From contig CAWFCG010000001.1 in the NCBI GenBank assembly GCA_963814315.1, positions 868,001 to 932,000 on the forward strand: 64,000 nucleotides of DNA, written 5' to 3'. The position numbers and the translations under genes were made by a program. The stretch comes from JAFMJV01 sp963814315. Lineage in GTDB: Bacteria > Chloroflexota > Limnocylindria > Limnocylindrales > CSP1-4. Positions 15,443 through 23,514 of the stretch are shown here, one piece after another. The notes below the pieces were generated by a model. The model was not told the origin of the DNA. It saw only the letters and a program-made list of their open reading frames with translations, and made no database searches. Position 1 is the first letter of the stretch. Each line of letters opens with the position of its first letter.

Positions 15443-16573
15443 ATGCCAGTCCGAACACTGACGCTCGATGGCTTCCGCAGCTACGAGCATCTTGAAGTCG
15501 AGCTCGGCGCGGGCCCACACGTGGTCGTGGGGCGCAACGCGGCCGGCAAGACCAACCTGGTCGAGTCGCTCGTGCTGCTCTCGTCAGGCCGCTCGCACCG
15601 CAGCTCAGCCGATCCGGAGATGGTCCGCTGGGGCGCCGACTTCGCGCGCGTCTTGAGTCGGGTCGACGTCGGTGATCGCACTGAGGAGCTGGAAGTCGTG
15701 GTCCACGCCAAGGGCTCCGCTGCCCGCAAGCGGATCCGCGTGAACGGCGTCAATCGCCGCCCCGCGGCGCTGGGCGCGATGCTGCGGGCAGTGCTCTTTG
15801 CGCCTGAGGACATGCTGCTCATCGTGGGCTCGCCCTCGCTGCGACGGAGCCTGCTCAATTCACTGGTCGCCCAGCGTGAACCGACGGCAACGACCGTGAT
15901 GTCCACCTACCAACGAACCCTCACGCAACGCAACTCGCTGTTGCGACGCATCCGCGAGGAGCAGGCCGATCGCGCCGAGCTCTCCTACTGGGATTCGCTC
16001 ATCGTGGAGAACGGCGGCCAGATCCTGGACTGGCGCCACCATGCGCTGGCGGCACTCGCCGAGCCACTGTCCGGGGCCCACCGTGAGATCGCACCCGAGG
16101 AACCGGCGCTCGCCCTGCACTACCACTCGAACGTGGAAGCGATCGTGGGTGAAGGAAACCGGGACGCTCTGAGGCGACGCCTGCGCGAAACGGCCGACAA
16201 GGAGGTGTGGAACGGCGCCACCTTGGTGGGACCGCACCGTGACGACTTCGTCTTCATGGCTGGCGGCCGCGAGCTGACCGAGTTCGCTTCGCGTGGGCAG
16301 CAGCGCACCGCCATCCTCGCCCTGAAGCTGGCCGAGCTGGACCTGTTGACGGCGCTCGACGGCCAGCCCCCACTGCTGTTGCTCGATGACGTCTTCAGCG
16401 AGCTGGACCCGGAGCGACGCTCCCACCTCGTGCGCCGTATCGGCAGCTTGCCGCAGGCCATCGTCACCACCACCACGCCCGATGACCTCGACCCGGCCCT
16501 GGTAGCCGCGTCGACGCTGTGGCAGGTCGAGCCTGGCATCGTCAGCCTCGTCGGGACACCAGGTAACCGATGA
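15443..16573 (+). CDS. recF: DNA replication/repair protein RecF
   Basis: A 376-residue SMC-like ATPase that helps load RecA at gaps via RecOR. Features: RTLTLDGFRSYEHLEVELG at the N-terminus, Walker A GRNAAGKTN at about residue 34, the ABC signature region FASRGQQRTAILALKLAE, and Walker B LLLLDDVFSELDPERR. Start ATG 15443 is used; a TTG directly before it extends the frame by one codon. The stop overlaps the next gene start (ATGA), so recF and the DciA-like gene are coupled. Confidence 0.96.
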   Translation: MPVRTLTLDGFRSYEHLEVELGAGPHVVVGRNAAGKTNLVESLVLLSSGRSHRSSADPEMVRWGADFARVLSRVDVGDRTEELEVVVHAKGSAARKRIRVNGVNRRPAALGAMLRAVLFAPEDMLLIVGSPSLRRSLLNSLVAQREPTATTVMSTYQRTLTQRNSLLRRIREEQADRAELSYWDSLIVENGGQILDWRHHALAALAEPLSGAHREIAPEEPALALHYHSNVEAIVGEGNRDALRRRLRETADKEVWNGATLVGPHRDDFVFMAGGRELTEFASRGQQRTAILALKLAELDLLTALDGQPPLLLLDDVFSELDPERRSHLVRRIGSLPQAIVTTTTPDDLDPALVAASTLWQVEPGIVSLVGTPGNR

Positions 16574-16917
16574 CTTCGCGCCGTCGGCGCCCAGTCCACA
16601 GGCTGGCTGATCTGCTGCCCGGCATCGCCTCCCAGCTCGGTCTCGACGCGGAACTGCGAGCGGCTCGGGCGATGTCTTCCTGGACCCGGATCGTCGAAGA
16701 GCTGGTGCCGCCCGCAGCGGGGGCGTCGCGGCTGTTGGAGGTGCGTCCGCCGACTCTCCTCGTCTCGGCCGATGACGCCGCCACTGGCCAGGAGTTGCGC
16801 CTCTGTTCAGCCGATCTGCTGGAAGCCTTCGCGACGGCGCCGGGTGGACAACGGCTGCTGGCGTTGCAGGTGGTCGTGCGAAGACCGCAGCGCGGGGATT
16901 CGGAGCGGCCACGCTAG
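16570..16917 (+). CDS. DUF721 / DciA-like protein
   Basis: A 115-residue protein of the DUF721 family, which includes DciA, the ancestral loader or partner of replicative helicase DnaB. It shows the family N-terminal pattern (HRLADLLPGIASQLGLDAELRAARAMSSWTRIV) followed by a beta-rich half including LLVSADDAATGQELRL, where other members have a W-x-x-EL-x-x type segment. Its position after dnaA-dnaN-recF is the usual one in Actinobacteria and other DnaC-lacking bacteria. Overlaps recF by 4 nt. The C-terminus is short and basic. Confidence 0.8.
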   Translation: MTSRRRRPVHRLADLLPGIASQLGLDAELRAARAMSSWTRIVEELVPPAAGASRLLEVRPPTLLVSADDAATGQELRLCSADLLEAFATAPGGQRLLALQVVVRRPQRGDSERPR

Positions 16918-16920
16918 ACT
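16915..16920 (+). promoter_or_regulatory. Candidate -10 box (TAGACT) before the pseudo-PP2C gene
   Basis: Context ACGCTAGACT, 9 nt before the ATG at 16930, overlapping the DciA-like stop codon. No Shine-Dalgarno in between; it fits the leaderless pattern seen elsewhere in the window. Confidence 0.35.
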
Positions 16921-16929
16921 AGGGCGCTC

Positions 16930-19050
16930 ATGGCTACCCGACTCGAGATCACGCATGGATCGATCGGCGAGCGGGACCGGCTTCCGTCTTCAGCCGATAC
17001 TCTCAGCGTGACCCAGCCGACGACCGGGTCGAAGACCCGCTCCAAAGGCGTGCTCTTCATCCTCGTCGGCTCGACCGTCCCAGGGCCCAACGCCCGGGAG
17101 GCCACGCGACTCGTTGCCGACACCATTCGGCACGAGTACTACTACGACGAGTCGGCCGGCGTGCCGGTCTGCCTGGAGAAGGCTGTCAAGAGTGCCGACC
17201 GACGACTGCGCGGCGGTCGCGAAGGGGCTGGCCTTCCTCCGGGATCGCTCGGCGTCGCCGCGGCCGTCATCCGCAACGACGAGCTCTACCTCGCCACGCT
17301 CGGGTCGGCTGAGGCGTACCTGGTGCGATCGGCCCGTCTGCTCTTGCCTGACCGAAGTGCCCCCGCGGGACTGCCAAGCGACGACATCAGCTCGGTCGCT
17401 GTCTGGCGCGGCGAGCTCAGCCAGGGCGACGGCCTGTTGCTGGTGTCGCGCAACATGACCGAGACTGTCGGTACCGAGGAGCTCAAGAGCGCCATCCTGA
17501 CCCTGCACCCGCAGGCCGCCGTCGACCACCTGCACCACCTCTTCGTGGCCGCTGGCGGGTCCGGTTCCGACGGCCTCATCGCGGTCGAGACCCGGGAGCG
17601 GTCATCCCGGGTCCAGGGTGGCATCGCTCCGACCGGTGGAGACGCCTACGGCGACCTGCCGGCTGCCGCGACCGCCTCGATGAGCGGGACGGTGGTCGCC
17701 TCCCGCGTCGGCATCGGTGACGTCATCGACTCGGTCCGCGACCGCTTCTGGGACGCCATGCCCAGGCGGGACGCGCGCGCGCAAGAGGTCACCGCCACGA
17801 CCTCGCGTGCTGAGAACCAGCGCCGCGCCGCGATGGGTCTGCTGGCCCTCCTGGTGGTCGTCTTCGTGGTCGGCCTGGTACTGGTGTTGGTGCCGCGCGG
17901 CAGTGACGTCAACGAGGTCCCCATCTACGCCGGCGCTGACAACGCGCTGGGGTCAGCGCTCGACTACGCCAACCGGGCGGACAACCTGCTGGCCTCTGAG
18001 CCCGGCATTGCCCTTGAGTACTACCGGGATGCCTGGACCGAGGTCAAGCAGGCCCGTAGCACCGGCCTGGCTGCTCCGGCGCTCGACGAGCTGGAAACGC
18101 GCGTCCGGACCGGCCTCGACACCTTGTACGGAGCGCACCACCCGACCATCGAACCGATCGCCCGCCTACCGGAGGGCTCCGACCCGACCTATCTCGTCGA
18201 AGGGCTGAACGACGGAGCCATCTACATCGACCGCCCCAGCGGGACGGTCTTCCGCGCCAATACCAAGAACGGCAAGATCGCCGACATCGTCCACGAGGGC
18301 GACAAGCAAGGGAACAGCAACCGCGCCATCGGCAAGCCGGTCCAGCTCGCTGCCGCCGGTCCGGACGTGGTGATCGTCGACGACAAGGCTCGGCCCTGGC
18401 GCTGGCGGCCGTCCAACTCGGCGGGCGCAGGGACGCTGGTGCAGTTGTCATTGCAGGGTCGCTCTGGCTTCGAGGCCGACCACGGTGACGTGGAGGCCTA
18501 CGATCCTGCCGTGGGCCAGTACCGCATGTACGTGGCCGAGCCCTCGCTGAACCAGATCATGCGCTACCAGCAGACCTTCGACGGCAGCTCCTTTCAGGAG
18601 CCCTCCCCATACCTCGCATCGCAGGCATCGGAAGTCGCGGACTTCGAGGCGCTGTATATCGACTTCGACGTCTATGCCCTGTTCCAGAACAAGCTGCGCC
18701 GCTACCGGTACGAGCGCTACGACGGCACGTTCGCCATCGCCACGCCACCCGACGATGCCGACTTGCGGCCCGGCCACGACTATCGCCTGGTCGATGGATC
18801 AGGACGCGCCAACACCGACGGCCGCCTGTATCTCTACGACGGGCTCCATGGGCGGATCGTCGGCTTCGACAAGGCCGATGGCGCCTATATCGGCCAATGG
18901 CTGCCGGCTGGCGATGGCGGCGAGATGGCTGACGTACGCGGCATGTACGTCATCGAGGGTGGCACCACGAAGAAGGGCAAGCGCAAGGACGACACGCTCA
19001 TGTGGGTCACCCCAGAGGCGATCTATCGGACCAAGCTCGAGGTCGGCTGA
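16930..19050 (+). CDS. Membrane-anchored PP2C-like pseudophosphatase with C-terminal extracytoplasmic domain
   Basis: A 706-residue protein. Residues about 40-225 follow the PPM/PP2C fold layout: GSLGVAAAVIRNDELYLATLG corresponds to the central strands and GSDGLIAVETR to the last strand. The metal aspartates are missing: S126 stands where GDS-x-x-Y has Asp, R174 where LLCSDGL has Asp, and the first DG-x-GG motif reads VGSTVPG. A TM segment at about 300-320 separates this from a ~385-residue outer region that resembles a propeller-type domain (repeated strands ending in LYIDFDVYAL, YRLVDGSG, LYLYDGLHGRIVGFD). It probably senses or scaffolds instead of dephosphorylating. It follows the DciA-like gene by 12 nt. 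Confidence 0.65.
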   Translation: MATRLEITHGSIGERDRLPSSADTLSVTQPTTGSKTRSKGVLFILVGSTVPGPNAREATRLVADTIRHEYYYDESAGVPVCLEKAVKSADRRLRGGREGAGLPPGSLGVAAAVIRNDELYLATLGSAEAYLVRSARLLLPDRSAPAGLPSDDISSVAVWRGELSQGDGLLLVSRNMTETVGTEELKSAILTLHPQAAVDHLHHLFVAAGGSGSDGLIAVETRERSSRVQGGIAPTGGDAYGDLPAAATASMSGTVVASRVGIGDVIDSVRDRFWDAMPRRDARAQEVTATTSRAENQRRAAMGLLALLVVVFVVGLVLVLVPRGSDVNEVPIYAGADNALGSALDYANRADNLLASEPGIALEYYRDAWTEVKQARSTGLAAPALDELETRVRTGLDTLYGAHHPTIEPIARLPEGSDPTYLVEGLNDGAIYIDRPSGTVFRANTKNGKIADIVHEGDKQGNSNRAIGKPVQLAAAGPDVVIVDDKARPWRWRPSNSAGAGTLVQLSLQGRSGFEADHGDVEAYDPAVGQYRMYVAEPSLNQIMRYQQTFDGSSFQEPSPYLASQASEVADFEALYIDFDVYALFQNKLRRYRYERYDGTFAIATPPDDADLRPGHDYRLVDGSGRANTDGRLYLYDGLHGRIVGFDKADGAYIGQWLPAGDGGEMADVRGMYVIEGGTTKKGKRKDDTLMWVTPEAIYRTKLEVG

Positions 19051-19124
19051 TATCGTCGTCGACTCGCAGGTGTGGGTCGGCAGGTCGGTATCGGGAGCGC
19101 CCCAGCGGCCCGCGGGCACGCCGC

Positions 19125-19130
19125 TAGAAT
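19125..19130 (+). promoter_or_regulatory. Candidate -10 box (TAGAAT) before the BFN nuclease gene
   Basis: Context CCGCTAGAAT, 6 nt before the ATG at 19137, with no Shine-Dalgarno between. Five of six positions match TATAAT. Confidence 0.45.
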
Positions 19131-19136
19131 CAGCGC

Positions 19137-19754
19137 ATGACGGGTGCTGCTCGGGAGATGGTGGTGGAGAGTGTGCGCGTGCACATGCTCTCGTCGCAGC
19201 ACGTGGTCATCCTGCGCGAAGCTGACGACGAACGCTACCTGCCCATCTGGATCGGGAGCTGGGAAGCACAGTCGATCGCCATGAAGCTGCAGGGCGTGGA
19301 GGCGGAGCGACCGCTCACCCACGACCTGCTGACGACCATCCTCTCGGACCTGGGTGTCAGCGTCCGCCGCGTTCTCATCTCCGACCTGGCCGATGAGACC
19401 TATCGGGCCCGCATCGTGCTGGTCCAGGGCGGCAGCGACGTCGAGGTCGATGCGCGGCCCAGCGACGCCATCGCGCTGGCCGTGCGAGTGGCGGCGCCAA
19501 TCTTCGCCACCGAAGCGGTGCTCGATCGGGCCGGCGTCATCCCCGAGGCCGATGAGGACGAGAAGCTCAGTGTCTTTCGTGAGTTCGTCAATTCGCTCGA
19601 CCCGGGATCGGGGTCGGGTGAGGGGAGCGGGCCACCCGGGCCACCCCCGATGCCTCCCACGGGACCATCGGGGGGAGGGTCTTTCCTCGGTGGGCCGGAC
19701 CCGGACGAGCGCCCGCTCGACGACCGGCTGGGCGACGATGGTGAGGAGCGTTAG
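19137..19754 (+). CDS. Bifunctional nuclease (BFN/DUF151) domain protein
   Basis: A 205-residue protein. The BFN domain fills residues about 7-130: MVVESVRVHMLSSQHVVILRE, YLPIWIGSWEAQSIAMKLQG, RPLTHDLLTTIL and ARPSDAIALAVRVAAPIFATE are family signatures. Plant and bacterial homologues have DNase/RNase activity. A DEKLSVFREFVNSLDP segment follows, then a ~50-residue Gly/Pro-rich tail of low complexity that ends in an acidic DERPLDDRLGDDGEER. The start is ATG 19137; a TAGAAT box is 6 nt before it and no Shine-Dalgarno is visible, so the mRNA may be leaderless. Its stop overlaps that of the convergent GT2 gene. Confidence 0.88.
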   Translation: MTGAAREMVVESVRVHMLSSQHVVILREADDERYLPIWIGSWEAQSIAMKLQGVEAERPLTHDLLTTILSDLGVSVRRVLISDLADETYRARIVLVQGGSDVEVDARPSDAIALAVRVAAPIFATEAVLDRAGVIPEADEDEKLSVFREFVNSLDPGSGSGEGSGPPGPPPMPPTGPSGGGSFLGGPDPDERPLDDRLGDDGEER

Positions 19755-20590
19755 GGCGGCCCGGAGCCTTCATCGGCCAGGATCGGGGTACCGCGCCGCA
19801 GGGCGGAGGCACGGTTCGCCCACAGGCGCAGGCGCAGGACCCAGAAGTCCCTGACGGCCCGCAAGACCACCCGCGGATCCGCGCCCGAGGCCGTACCGGC
19901 CGTGCGCGGGTAGTGCGGCACACCCTCTTGCGCGATAACCGCGCCGCCAGCGCTGATCTTGATGAGGAGCTCGGCTGACAGGAAGGCGCCGCCGGATTCG
20001 ACGCGAACGCCCTGGAGCGCCTCTCGTCGGAAGAGCTTGCAGGCACAGTCGGGATCACGTACCCGAAGCCCGAAGAAGAGGCGCAGGGCGAAGCGGTAGG
20101 CTCGCGCATAGGCTAGGCGTATGGCCGGGTCGGCGCGCTCGATGCGGTAGCCGACCACCACGTCCGCGGGTGCTGCATCATCTCGGGGTGCGGCCGTGTC
20201 CGCCGCCCCCTCCAGGCGAGCCGTCAGGCGTGCCAGGTCAGCGATGCGGAACTGCCGGTCGCCATCGGTGAAGCAGATCAGCGGATAGCGCGCGGCGGCG
20301 AGCCCGGAGCGCACCGCCGCGCCATAGCCCTGGTTCGTGCGGTGGTGCACCACGCGGACGACGTCCGGGTAGGTCGCCGCCAGGCGGTCGGCGATCTCGG
20401 CTGTGCCATCGGTACTGCCGTCGTCGACGGCGATGATCTCGAAGCGTGCCGCCAAACGTGGCAGCTCTGCTTGCGCCTCCTCCACGAGTGCCTCGATGTT
20501 GGCCGCCTCATCGTGGGCCGGAAAGAAGTAGCTCAACGCCTCGACAGGTGTGGGCTCTACGGGGCTGGGGAAGTCGGGTGTCTCAGGCAC
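19751..20590 (-). CDS. Family 2 glycosyltransferase (polyprenyl-phosphate sugar synthase type)
   Basis: A 279-residue GT-A enzyme. YFFPAHDEAANIEALVEEA, VDDGSTDGT and the metal-binding CFTDGDRQF motif are those of DPM1-type GT2 enzymes that make polyprenyl-phosphate mannose or glucose. The central VVVGYRIERADPAIRLAYARAYRFALRLFFGLRVRDPDCACKLFRRE continues that pattern. No C-terminal TM domain, so it is cytosolic and membrane-peripheral. It would supply lipid-linked sugar donor to the GT-C enzymes downstream (DUF2723 and PMT-like). Convergent with the BFN gene (4-nt stop overlap); last gene of a three-gene minus-strand run starting at 23481. Confidence 0.88.
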   Translation of the reverse strand: MPETPDFPSPVEPTPVEALSYFFPAHDEAANIEALVEEAQAELPRLAARFEIIAVDDGSTDGTAEIADRLAATYPDVVRVVHHRTNQGYGAAVRSGLAAARYPLICFTDGDRQFRIADLARLTARLEGAADTAAPRDDAAPADVVVGYRIERADPAIRLAYARAYRFALRLFFGLRVRDPDCACKLFRREALQGVRVESGGAFLSAELLIKISAGGAVIAQEGVPHYPRTAGTASGADPRVVLRAVRDFWVLRLRLWANRASALRRGTPILADEGSGPP

Positions 20591-20614
20591 GACCCAATCC
20601 TAGGGCCACACGCT

Positions 20615-22108
20615 TCACTCGGTCTTGCGCGCCACCACGCGGTAGAGCTCGGTCGCCACCCCCGGCACGCGCTCCAGCTCGTAGCGCTCACGCAGGGCGT
20701 CCAGGTCCTGGTCCAGGCGGATCACGTAGACGGGTCGCTCGTCGAGGTAGCGCTCGATGGCCGCCTCGGCGCTACCCAGGCCATCGTCGAGGATGTCACG
20801 GTCGTCGAAGATGCTGACATCCTCGCGCCGGCCCTCTACCCAGCGGCCATACCAGAGCGGCGTGGAGACCGACCACCACGAAAGGACGACCGCCTCGGGC
20901 TCCAGGGCCTTGAACGTGGTCTCGATGATCTGCCGGCCCCAGGTGTCAGCAGACGCATCGAGATCGTCGTAGCGGCTCGCAGCCGGCAGCACCGCCAGCA
21001 CCAGCAGGATGGCCAGTAGCGTCACGCCAACCATCCTCGCGGAGGTGGCCCCGGCCGGCCGCTGCAGCAGCCCACGCAGGGCATCTGCGGCAGCGTCGGC
21101 GGCCAGCCCGACCCACAGAGCCGCCATCAGCAGCGGCACCAGGTAGTAGCGCTCGATGGCCGCATTGGGGTAGCCGATGGCAAAGACCCAGGTGCAGCCG
21201 AACCACAGCAACGAAAGCACGGTGCGGCGGGGGTGTCGCACGAGCCCCACCAGCGCGCCCGACACGGCCAGCATGGAGAGGAGTCCGAGGTTGCGGCCAA
21301 GCTCGTTGCCCATGCTGGAGATGATGTCCGGGAGCGTTGGCAGTGGGCCCAGGGAGCCTTGGAACTGTTCGCCCAGGACCACATACCAGAAGGCGTCCCA
21401 GGTCTCCGGGTTCGCATAGTCAAGCGGCGGGTCCATGGCGGAGCGCAGCGGCAGATAGAGGTAGACCAGGGTGGCGCTGAGGGCGATCACCGCGACGCAC
21501 AGCAGCACCAGCCGCCATTGCCGCCACAGGATGCGAGGCGAAACCAGCAGGACGTAGGCAGCGATGCCGGGCGCCAGCAACAACGTCAGGGCGTGATTGC
21601 CCAATGCGAGGCCGAACACGAAGGCGGCCGTGACCAGCCAACGCGCGGCTCGGCGGGGATCGTGATCCCGGCGGCCAGCCCAGGCGCCGAGCAGCACCAG
21701 CAGCAAGGCCGCCATGAAGACGTGCAGAGCGTGGGGGTCGGCGCGCTGTCCCCAGTGCCAGGCCACGGGTGTCAGTGCGAAGGCCAGGCCCGCCAACAGG
21801 CCGATGGGCCAGCGTCGGGTGACCTGTACGACGGCCACCGCCAGGAGTGCGGCGGCACCAGCCATCAGCAAGGCTGAGAGCAGGTCCGCCCGGTAGGCTG
21901 CGTTGCCGAATGGTGCCAGCACCACCGAGCCCAGCCAGGCCAGCAGCGTGTAGGTCGGGTAGCCGGTGGGGTGGGCGACTCCCAGCGTGGTGCCGATGGC
22001 TTGGAACTCGGCCGTGTCCCAGAGGCCGACGTCCGGCAGCAGCGTGCGGGCGTAGAGCACCAGGGCAACGCCGAAGACGGGCAGCGCCGCGAGGGCGTAG
22101 CGGGTCAC
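20615..22108 (-). CDS. DUF2723 (GT117-like) polytopic membrane protein
   Basis: About 497 residues with ten or more predicted TM segments. The N-terminal motif GLWDTAEFQAIGTTLGVAHP, followed by TGYPTYTLLAW and AYRADLLSAL, is the DUF2723 signature; characterised members act as GT-C O-glycosyltransferases using polyprenyl-linked sugars. The acidic Asp and Glu in DTAEF are the likely catalytic site facing outside. The C-terminal ~130 residues are soluble (VSIFDDRDILDDGLG). Start GTG 22108 is preferred because AGGGAAGG lies just before it; GTG 22132 is in frame but overlaps the upstream gene. Confidence 0.8.
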   Translation of the reverse strand: MTRYALAALPVFGVALVLYARTLLPDVGLWDTAEFQAIGTTLGVAHPTGYPTYTLLAWLGSVVLAPFGNAAYRADLLSALLMAGAAALLAVAVVQVTRRWPIGLLAGLAFALTPVAWHWGQRADPHALHVFMAALLLVLLGAWAGRRDHDPRRAARWLVTAAFVFGLALGNHALTLLLAPGIAAYVLLVSPRILWRQWRLVLLCVAVIALSATLVYLYLPLRSAMDPPLDYANPETWDAFWYVVLGEQFQGSLGPLPTLPDIISSMGNELGRNLGLLSMLAVSGALVGLVRHPRRTVLSLLWFGCTWVFAIGYPNAAIERYYLVPLLMAALWVGLAADAAADALRGLLQRPAGATSARMVGVTLLAILLVLAVLPAASRYDDLDASADTWGRQIIETTFKALEPEAVVLSWWSVSTPLWYGRWVEGRREDVSIFDDRDILDDGLGSAEAAIERYLDERPVYVIRLDQDLDALRERYELERVPGVATELYRVVARKTE

Positions 22109-22125
22109 GCCGCCTTCCCTGGACC

Positions 22126-23481
22126 TCACCACCCCAGCGTCACGCCCCAGAGGACACCCCAGGCGTTGACCGCGACCGAGGCTGCCACCAAGCCTACCGA
22201 CCTGACGCCCAGGCCCAGACGGGCGATACCAAGTGCTACAAGGACGACCGCGAAGGGCGCGAAGTCATTGCTGAAGCGGTAGCCGAACTGGACCCAGCCC
22301 TGGCTGAAGTGCATCAGGTCGACCAGGGCGATCGAAAGCACCGCCAGCGCCGCTCCCGCCACCAGGCGGCGGCGCCATTCCCACAGCAGGACGGGGATCA
22401 TCAACAGGTAGGCGGGGCTGGTGAGCAGGATGCTCATGCCGATGGGGTCCGGCTGGAGCAGTGCACACTCAGGGTCGAAGAGCGATCGGGCGCCGAGGCC
22501 CACAGAAGCGCAGGCGGGGTCATCAAGCAGCGGCATCCGTGGCAGTTGGCCCAGCATGATGCCGGCGTTCTGGGGGATGTAGCGCGGATCCTCGATGGCC
22601 CAGTCGGGGTTCACCAGCGCCGGGCGGGGCCGGTATTCGACCTCGTAGAGGTGGTCGTAGGCAGGATGGAACACGGCCCCCGTGGTGACCAGGTTGTAGC
22701 TGACCAGCAAGAGCACCGGGAGAAGTGCCCCGGCCCCGGCGCTCAGGGCACGGCGCGGCCACGATCCGCCAGCGCCGACGAACACGAAGAAGGGTGCCCC
22801 GAAGATGGTCGTAAGGCGGGCCACGCCAGCGGTCCCGAACGCGAGCCCAGCCACGAATCCGCGGCGGACGGCGCGGTGCCCATCGGCGCGAACCGCCAGC
22901 CCGATAGCGATGAAGAGGAAGGTCGACGCCACCACGTGGGCCAGGAACCAGGTCGTGCCCAGCATGGCTGCGTACCAGGCTACGGTGCCGAAGCCGTAGA
23001 ACAGCGTGCCCAATAGTGCTGCGGCGCGGCGCGGCGTGACCGCCAGCAGCATCCACCAGCACAGGGCCACATTGAGCGCTCCCAGGGCTGCCGCCACGGC
23101 CGCCGCGTTGGTGCCCAGGCCCCAGACGGCCACGAACGGCAGCAGGATGATGGCCGGCAGCGGTGGGAACGGCACCTGAGCCCGGTCCGGAGCCGTCGGC
23201 AGCACGTCCTGGAAGTAGTCGTTGCGGTAGGGACCGTCCCTGACCGGATAGGCGATCTCGGCCCGGCCATGCAGGAAGGCATCGGCCTGCCAGACGAAGT
23301 GATCATAGAAGTCCGTCCGGCCAGGGTTGGAGCTGAAGTACACGAGGGCCGCAAGGGCGAAGAGCCCCACCGCCACCCAGCCCGGGTGCGTCCGCTGCAG
23401 GAACGTCTCCAGTCGGCCTTGGGGAGCCGCGGAAACGGCCCGGCCGGCGGTATCGGGACCCGTTGATATACTCGCGCTCAC
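22126..23481 (-). CDS. Polytopic membrane protein, putative GT-C glycosyltransferase
   Basis: A 451-residue integral membrane protein with roughly 10 TM segments. Near the N-terminus the first outer loop reads NPGRTDFYDHFVWQADAFLHGRAEIAYP, where the Asp and His/Asp positions recall the acidic first-loop motif of GT-C enzymes, and VPFPPLPAI follows. No exact family is recognised. The context (polyprenyl-P-sugar synthase, DUF2723, PMT-like protein divergent by 33 nt) supports a surface glycosylation role. Start ATG 23481. Confidence 0.6.
   Translation of the reverse strand: MSASISTGPDTAGRAVSAAPQGRLETFLQRTHPGWVAVGLFALAALVYFSSNPGRTDFYDHFVWQADAFLHGRAEIAYPVRDGPYRNDYFQDVLPTAPDRAQVPFPPLPAIILLPFVAVWGLGTNAAAVAAALGALNVALCWWMLLAVTPRRAAALLGTLFYGFGTVAWYAAMLGTTWFLAHVVASTFLFIAIGLAVRADGHRAVRRGFVAGLAFGTAGVARLTTIFGAPFFVFVGAGGSWPRRALSAGAGALLPVLLLVSYNLVTTGAVFHPAYDHLYEVEYRPRPALVNPDWAIEDPRYIPQNAGIMLGQLPRMPLLDDPACASVGLGARSLFDPECALLQPDPIGMSILLTSPAYLLMIPVLLWEWRRRLVAGAALAVLSIALVDLMHFSQGWVQFGYRFSNDFAPFAVVLVALGIARLGLGVRSVGLVAASVAVNAWGVLWGVTLGW
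23467..23472 (+). promoter_or_regulatory. Candidate -10 box (TATACT) of the PMT-like gene
   Basis: TATACT (5 of 6 matches) 42 nt before the GTG at 23515, inside the 5' end of the divergent gene. The -35 is not clear. A ribosome-binding AGGAGG follows at 23496-23501. Confidence 0.4.
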
Positions 23482-23514
23482 CTCAACGCTTTCCCAGGAG
23501 GCAGGTCGTCGTCG

